Positions 61,275 through 64,000 of a DNA stretch of 64,000 bases are shown here, in pieces (position 1 is the stretch's first letter; each line of letters opens with the position of its first letter). The stretch covers positions 62,001 to 126,000 of the forward strand of contig CAYZGO010000004.1 in assembly GCA_964478075.1 (NCBI GenBank). Direction: 5' to 3'. The stretch comes from DAOUEX01 sp034430235 (GTDB lineage: Bacteria > Chloroflexota > Anaerolineae > UBA2200). The notes below the pieces were generated by a model, which worked only from the letters and a program-made list of their open reading frames with translations, made no database searches and had not been told where the DNA came from. Both the position numbers and the translations under genes were made by a program.

Positions 61275-62009
61275 ATGGAAGCCACAAATCGCGGGCGATA
61301 TAACAAGGTTTGGAAACACGCTTCTGCGCAAGAACCGCACATCTGGCCTAGTTGGGAGATCGTCAAGGACTCTCAGGGCAAAAGATGCCTGGAGATAGGT
61401 TGTGGAAACTATCCCAAACTTCCGCTTGAGGACGGTTTCTTCCTGGATTTGAGTGAGGTCGCCGCATCCAATTTGAGAGCCAGAGGGCTCACTGCCTGTG
61501 TAGGTTCTGCCGAGAACCTTCCTTTTGCAGACAATCGCTTCGATTTGACAGTTGCGTGGGAAGTTCTGGAGCACATTGATGATCACGAAAAAGCCTTTTC
61601 GGAGATTGCAAGGGTCTTGAAAAAGAGGGGGGCCTTGCTTCTCTCCGTTCCCCTGGACCAAGACAGATTCAGTCAGCTTGATGCCGTTGCCGGTCACAAG
61701 CGCCGCTACGAACCGCAAGAGCTGGCAAGAATCCTGAAGAAGAGCAGTCTCAGTGTTGTCAAGTTCCGCTGTCCGCAGCTTCTCAAGCGTCTTAGCAAGA
61801 TACCGGGTTTCACGTCCCTGCTGAACAAACTCTACAGTTGTCCGGCCCACACGCGCTATTTTGGCCTTCCGAGACCTCTTCTCGGCCTCCTCACCAGAGT
61901 TACCAGTTTCCTAATCAGGATCTCTTCTGGCCCCTGGAAGACCGGGGCGCTCGAAGAGCTCAGGGACGAGGCTGAAATCAACGTTCTCTGCCGGAAGACT
62001 GTGAACTGA
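61275..62009 (+). CDS. Class I SAM-dependent methyltransferase
   Basis: A 244-residue enzyme. RCLEIGCGNYPKL binds SAM; VGSAENLPFADNRFDLTVAWEVLEHIDD and ARVLKKRGALLLSVPLDQDRF complete a Methyltransf_11 core, followed by an R/K-rich C-terminal part. The C-terminus is more hydrophobic (LLGLLTRVTSFLIRIS), suggesting a lipid-like substrate. ATG 61275 has GGAG at 8 nt; the longer open frame is the family-A repeat and not coding. No operon partner is evident. Confidence 0.82.
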   Translation: MEATNRGRYNKVWKHASAQEPHIWPSWEIVKDSQGKRCLEIGCGNYPKLPLEDGFFLDLSEVAASNLRARGLTACVGSAENLPFADNRFDLTVAWEVLEHIDDHEKAFSEIARVLKKRGALLLSVPLDQDRFSQLDAVAGHKRRYEPQELARILKKSSLSVVKFRCPQLLKRLSKIPGFTSLLNKLYSCPAHTRYFGLPRPLLGLLTRVTSFLIRISSGPWKTGALEELRDEAEINVLCRKTVN

Positions 62010-62254
62010 CCAGAGTGCTTCATCTCTGTTTAACCGATTTTCCTCACAGCAAAGCCTTCGGCTCGGGATTGGTTCGGACTATGACAATTGCCGAAGGCGC
62101 CGAGAGGTGCGACTTTCGGTTCAAAAGAGGGCGGGAAACAAAACAAGGGTGGCCCCCACCGTTTCTCAAACGGGATGAATCCTGATGGTTCGGGCCAAAA
62201 AGGTATGTCCATTATAGTTGGTGCTCTCATCTACTTGGAGGCGGAGGTTGTAAC

Positions 62255-63019
62255 ATGCGGCGGAGATACCCCATATTGGAGTTCGATTCCACGCCAGGCG
62301 CGGTAATCGACCCCAGGCACCTCGTCGAAGGCATTGACGCGCCTAAGCATTGTGTCATCTGCTTCTTCCAGGATGTTATCAATAGCCTGTGTCAGGACGG
62401 CAAAGCCAGGGTAATCGCACGCCTGAGGAGCGAAATTGGAGCACACCCAGTGCACGAGCTGGAGCTCGAAGGAAAGCGTCTGGCCGTTCTTCACCCTGGC
62501 GTTGGGGCCCCGCTTGCAGCAGCATTGCTCGAGGAAGTGATCGCCCTCGGCTGCGAAAAGTTCATTGCCTGCGGCGGCGCAGGTGTCCTGGACAAGGACA
62601 TTGCCGTCGGACATATTGTCGTGCCCTCTGCTGCTGTTCGAGACGAAGGAACCTCTTATCATTACCTTCCACCTGGTCGGGAGGTCAAGGCCAGTCCAGA
62701 AGGCATAGCCGCCATTGAAAGAGTGCTCAAAGAGCATCATTGCGAGTATGTCATCGCCAAGACCTGGACCACTGATGGCTTCTATCGTGAAACCCCCGCG
62801 AAAGTGCAGCTCCGCAGAGCAGAGGGTTGTCTGACGGTGGAGATGGAAGCCGCTGCCTTTTTCGCAGTGGCGCTCTTCCGAGGCGTACTGTTTGCGCAGA
62901 TGCTGTACAGCAGTGATGATGTCAGCGGCAGCGAATGGGACCGCCGACGCTCGGATGAAAGAGCCTCAGTACGCGAGAAGCTGTTCTGGCTTGCCGCTGA
63001 GGCCTGTCTCTCCCTGTAG
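62255..63019 (+). CDS. Nucleoside phosphorylase family protein
   Basis: A 254-residue PNP_UDP-type enzyme. HPGVGAPLAAALLEEVIALGCEKFIACGGAGVL binds phosphate and base, and CLTVEMEAAAFFAVALFRGV is the uridine/purine-phosphorylase M-E motif. TSYHYLPP is in the usual mid position. Purine or pyrimidine preference cannot be decided. ATG 62255 follows GGAGGTTGTAAC. Likely nucleoside salvage. Confidence 0.9.
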   Translation: MRRRYPILEFDSTPGAVIDPRHLVEGIDAPKHCVICFFQDVINSLCQDGKARVIARLRSEIGAHPVHELELEGKRLAVLHPGVGAPLAAALLEEVIALGCEKFIACGGAGVLDKDIAVGHIVVPSAAVRDEGTSYHYLPPGREVKASPEGIAAIERVLKEHHCEYVIAKTWTTDGFYRETPAKVQLRRAEGCLTVEMEAAAFFAVALFRGVLFAQMLYSSDDVSGSEWDRRRSDERASVREKLFWLAAEACLSL

Positions 63020-63073
63020 GGGCCCCTTGCGGACCGGAGTGCTCAAGAATGCTGTCAGAGAACGAGATTGGTG

Positions 63074-63259
63074 ATGCACGACGAGGTTGCTTATATGCTA
63101 CCCGCCAAGGTCATGGCAATGACAGTGATTGATCTGCTGTGGGGAGAAGCGGAAGCTGCCGCAAGCATTGTCCGGGCTCGCACTCCCTTGATGACCAAAG
63201 AGGAGTACCTGGCGCTTATGCGGAGCCTGTTCAGTGAGAGCGTGTTTCCGACCAACTGA
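63074..63259 (+). pseudogene. C-terminal remnant of an M20-type amidohydrolase
   Basis: Frame MHDEVAYMLPAKVMAMTVIDLLWGE then PLMTKEEYLALMRSLF. It resembles the end of AbgB-like M20 peptidases (AAKxMAMTAIDLL...). Only about 61 codons remain, and the metal-binding and dimerisation domains are absent, so it is probably a decayed piece. It could instead be a tiny functional gene. Confidence 0.4.
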
Positions 63260-63504
63260 TGAAGAAGATGTGCGCTTGGTATGTATAGCATTTTGAGGGC
63301 TTCGGGTTGAGCATCATCGACAGGGAGGCAATCCCTACTGCACCGCAGAGCACGCGCCCTCTTGGCCACCAAGGTGCCAAGAGACGCAGAGTCTGCGGAG
63401 ACCTGGTCCTGAAGGCCTCAAGTCCGAAGCATGTCTTGAGTCCTCTCAGCGTTCTCTGCGAAGCGTCCCGGCATCTGCTAGGCGGGGCTGCGAAGCGTCC
63501 CCCG

Positions 63505-63563
63505 TCCCGTCAAGCGCCGTTCGTCGCGAGCGACGAAGATGCTACGCGAGGATGAACGATCAA
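63505..63563. repeat. Interior-deleted copy of the 16.2-kb palindrome element
   Basis: CCGTCAAGCGCCGTTCGTCGC followed soon by GAAGATGCTACGCGAGGATGAACGATC; on the other strand these match the two ends of 16217-16460 with about 190 bp missing. Confidence 0.7.
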
Positions 63564-63565
63564 GG

Positions 63566-63614
63566 GGTCGCCCGTCGCCCGTAGGGCATGCAAAGCGAGG
63601 GCATGCAGAGCACG
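63566..63614. repeat. Family-D repeat, copy 2
   Basis: GGGCATGCAAAGCGAGGGCATGC, then AGAGCACGA. Inverted with respect to 59746-59801. Confidence 0.8.
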
Positions 63615-63731
63615 AACGGCCGGCCGCCTTTTGACAGGGCGGCGGTCTCTGCGGTGAGAGACTGAGCCGGCTTCTATATCAACGCAATCAAGGTGACTAT
63701 CGTCACTAGCAATCATACAAACCTGTCTCTT

Positions 63732-63760
63732 TTGAAGAAACAGCGAGTATGTATTATACT
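63732..63760 (+). promoter_or_regulatory. Promoter of the chemoreceptor gene
   Basis: TTGAAG (63732-63737), 17 bp, TATACT (63755-63760). Start near 63767, leader about 53 nt ending with AGGAGG. Confidence 0.5.
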
Positions 63761-63819
63761 TATAGCGAGTCGGGATTTGCTGTCAACGAACAGACTGGTA
63801 GATGCCAGGAGGACCAATT

Positions 63820-64000
63820 ATGAAACTCGGTCTCCGTAGCAAACTAGTGGGCGGCTTTGTGCTCATACTCCTTCTGATGGTCGCTGTCGAATCAGTGAAC
63901 GTGTACACCTCAAAGACCATCGCGAAGCATCTGGAAAGCACCGTCCAACTCGATGTCAAGTCGGCCAGTGTATTGGCTGACGTTGGCAAGAAGGCTGGAC
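63820..64000 (+). CDS. Methyl-accepting chemotaxis protein, N-terminal part
   Basis: From ATG 63820 (AGGAGG 8 nt upstream): MKLGLRSKLVGGFVLILLLM, a basic N-terminus then a membrane helix, followed by AVESVNVYTSKTIAKHLEST and a helical sensor region. This is the typical start of a four-helix-bundle MCP or HAMP-type sensor. The rest lies beyond the window, so a histidine kinase with the same sensor type is not excluded. Confidence 0.65.
   Translation, partial: MKLGLRSKLVGGFVLILLLMVAVESVNVYTSKTIAKHLESTVQLDVKSASVLADVGKKAG

Larger units (their letters stand above)
63260..63731. other. Repeat-rich gap
   Basis: Contains a piece joined from both ends of the 16.2-kb palindrome (about 63505-63563), a family-D copy (63566-63614), and GC-rich segments at 63380-63480. 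No convincing gene. Confidence 0.55.

Overview
The window reads as about 64 kb of a GC-moderate environmental bacterium, most likely a Chloroflexota (Anaerolineae-like) lineage. The basis is indirect: secreted proteins with cohesin domains and long Thr/Pro/Ser linkers, a YLPLI-R type C-terminus, an oxoacid:ferredoxin oxidoreductase subunit, CD1871A/DUF1540/DUF3786-type small families, teichoate-polymerase-like genes, and very many dispersed palindromes and heptamer repeats. No rRNA or marker gene fixes the taxonomy, so this is inference.

Layout. 1-22 kb is mostly housekeeping: a rhomboid fragment, MiaB, a DUF2283 pair, YbaK, galactokinase, a REP-associated transposase (RAYT) framed by hairpins, a peptide-type solute-binding lipoprotein, GalU, a site-2 protease, a phosphodiesterase-TrmO unit, Cca, two Nudix or redox genes, a GT9 glycosyltransferase, urocanate hydratase, RNase III, and tRNA-His followed by HisS. 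22-31 kb holds three co-oriented secreted cohesin proteins; the largest (about 1,690 residues) also carries a dockerin and a duplicated module of about 660 residues. 31-36 kb has a Nudix hydrolase, DUF3786, an MFS exporter, a polyferredoxin with a CXXC mini-protein, and a membrane protein. 36-38.5 kb is a repeat island: an exact 54-bp palindrome array abuts a second RAYT.

38.5-49.2 kb is a tightly coupled glycan or glycolipid cluster on the + strand: two sugar epimerases, two glycosyltransferases, a B12-type radical SAM enzyme, a second radical SAM enzyme, a hexapeptide acyltransferase, a flippase and a polyprenyl-phosphate glycosyltransferase. Most junctions are start-stop overlaps. A promoter and a GC-rich hairpin leader precede it. 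49.3-53.1 kb has a PfkB kinase-P1 peptidase-MutM unit and a DegV gene broken by one amber codon. 53.3-59.4 kb is a minus-strand cell-surface polymer locus: a LicC-like nucleotidyltransferase fused to a methyltransferase, an organophosphate-type transporter, a TagB/TagF-like polymerase and a membrane sulfatase/phosphatase-like protein. 60-64 kb has a possible Fe-S protein, a methyltransferase, a nucleoside phosphorylase, a peptidase remnant and the start of a chemoreceptor.

The strongest unexplained signals are the repeats. One hairpin family, whose two arms covary, flanks RAYT-1 and recurs four more times, twice as exactly 97-bp MITE-like units. A separate 54-bp array ends 13 bp from RAYT-2. 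The next most interesting items are the nucleotidyltransferase-methyltransferase fusion with its neighbours, and the cohesin-dockerin trio. All functional calls come from reading the translated sequence; no database search was run.
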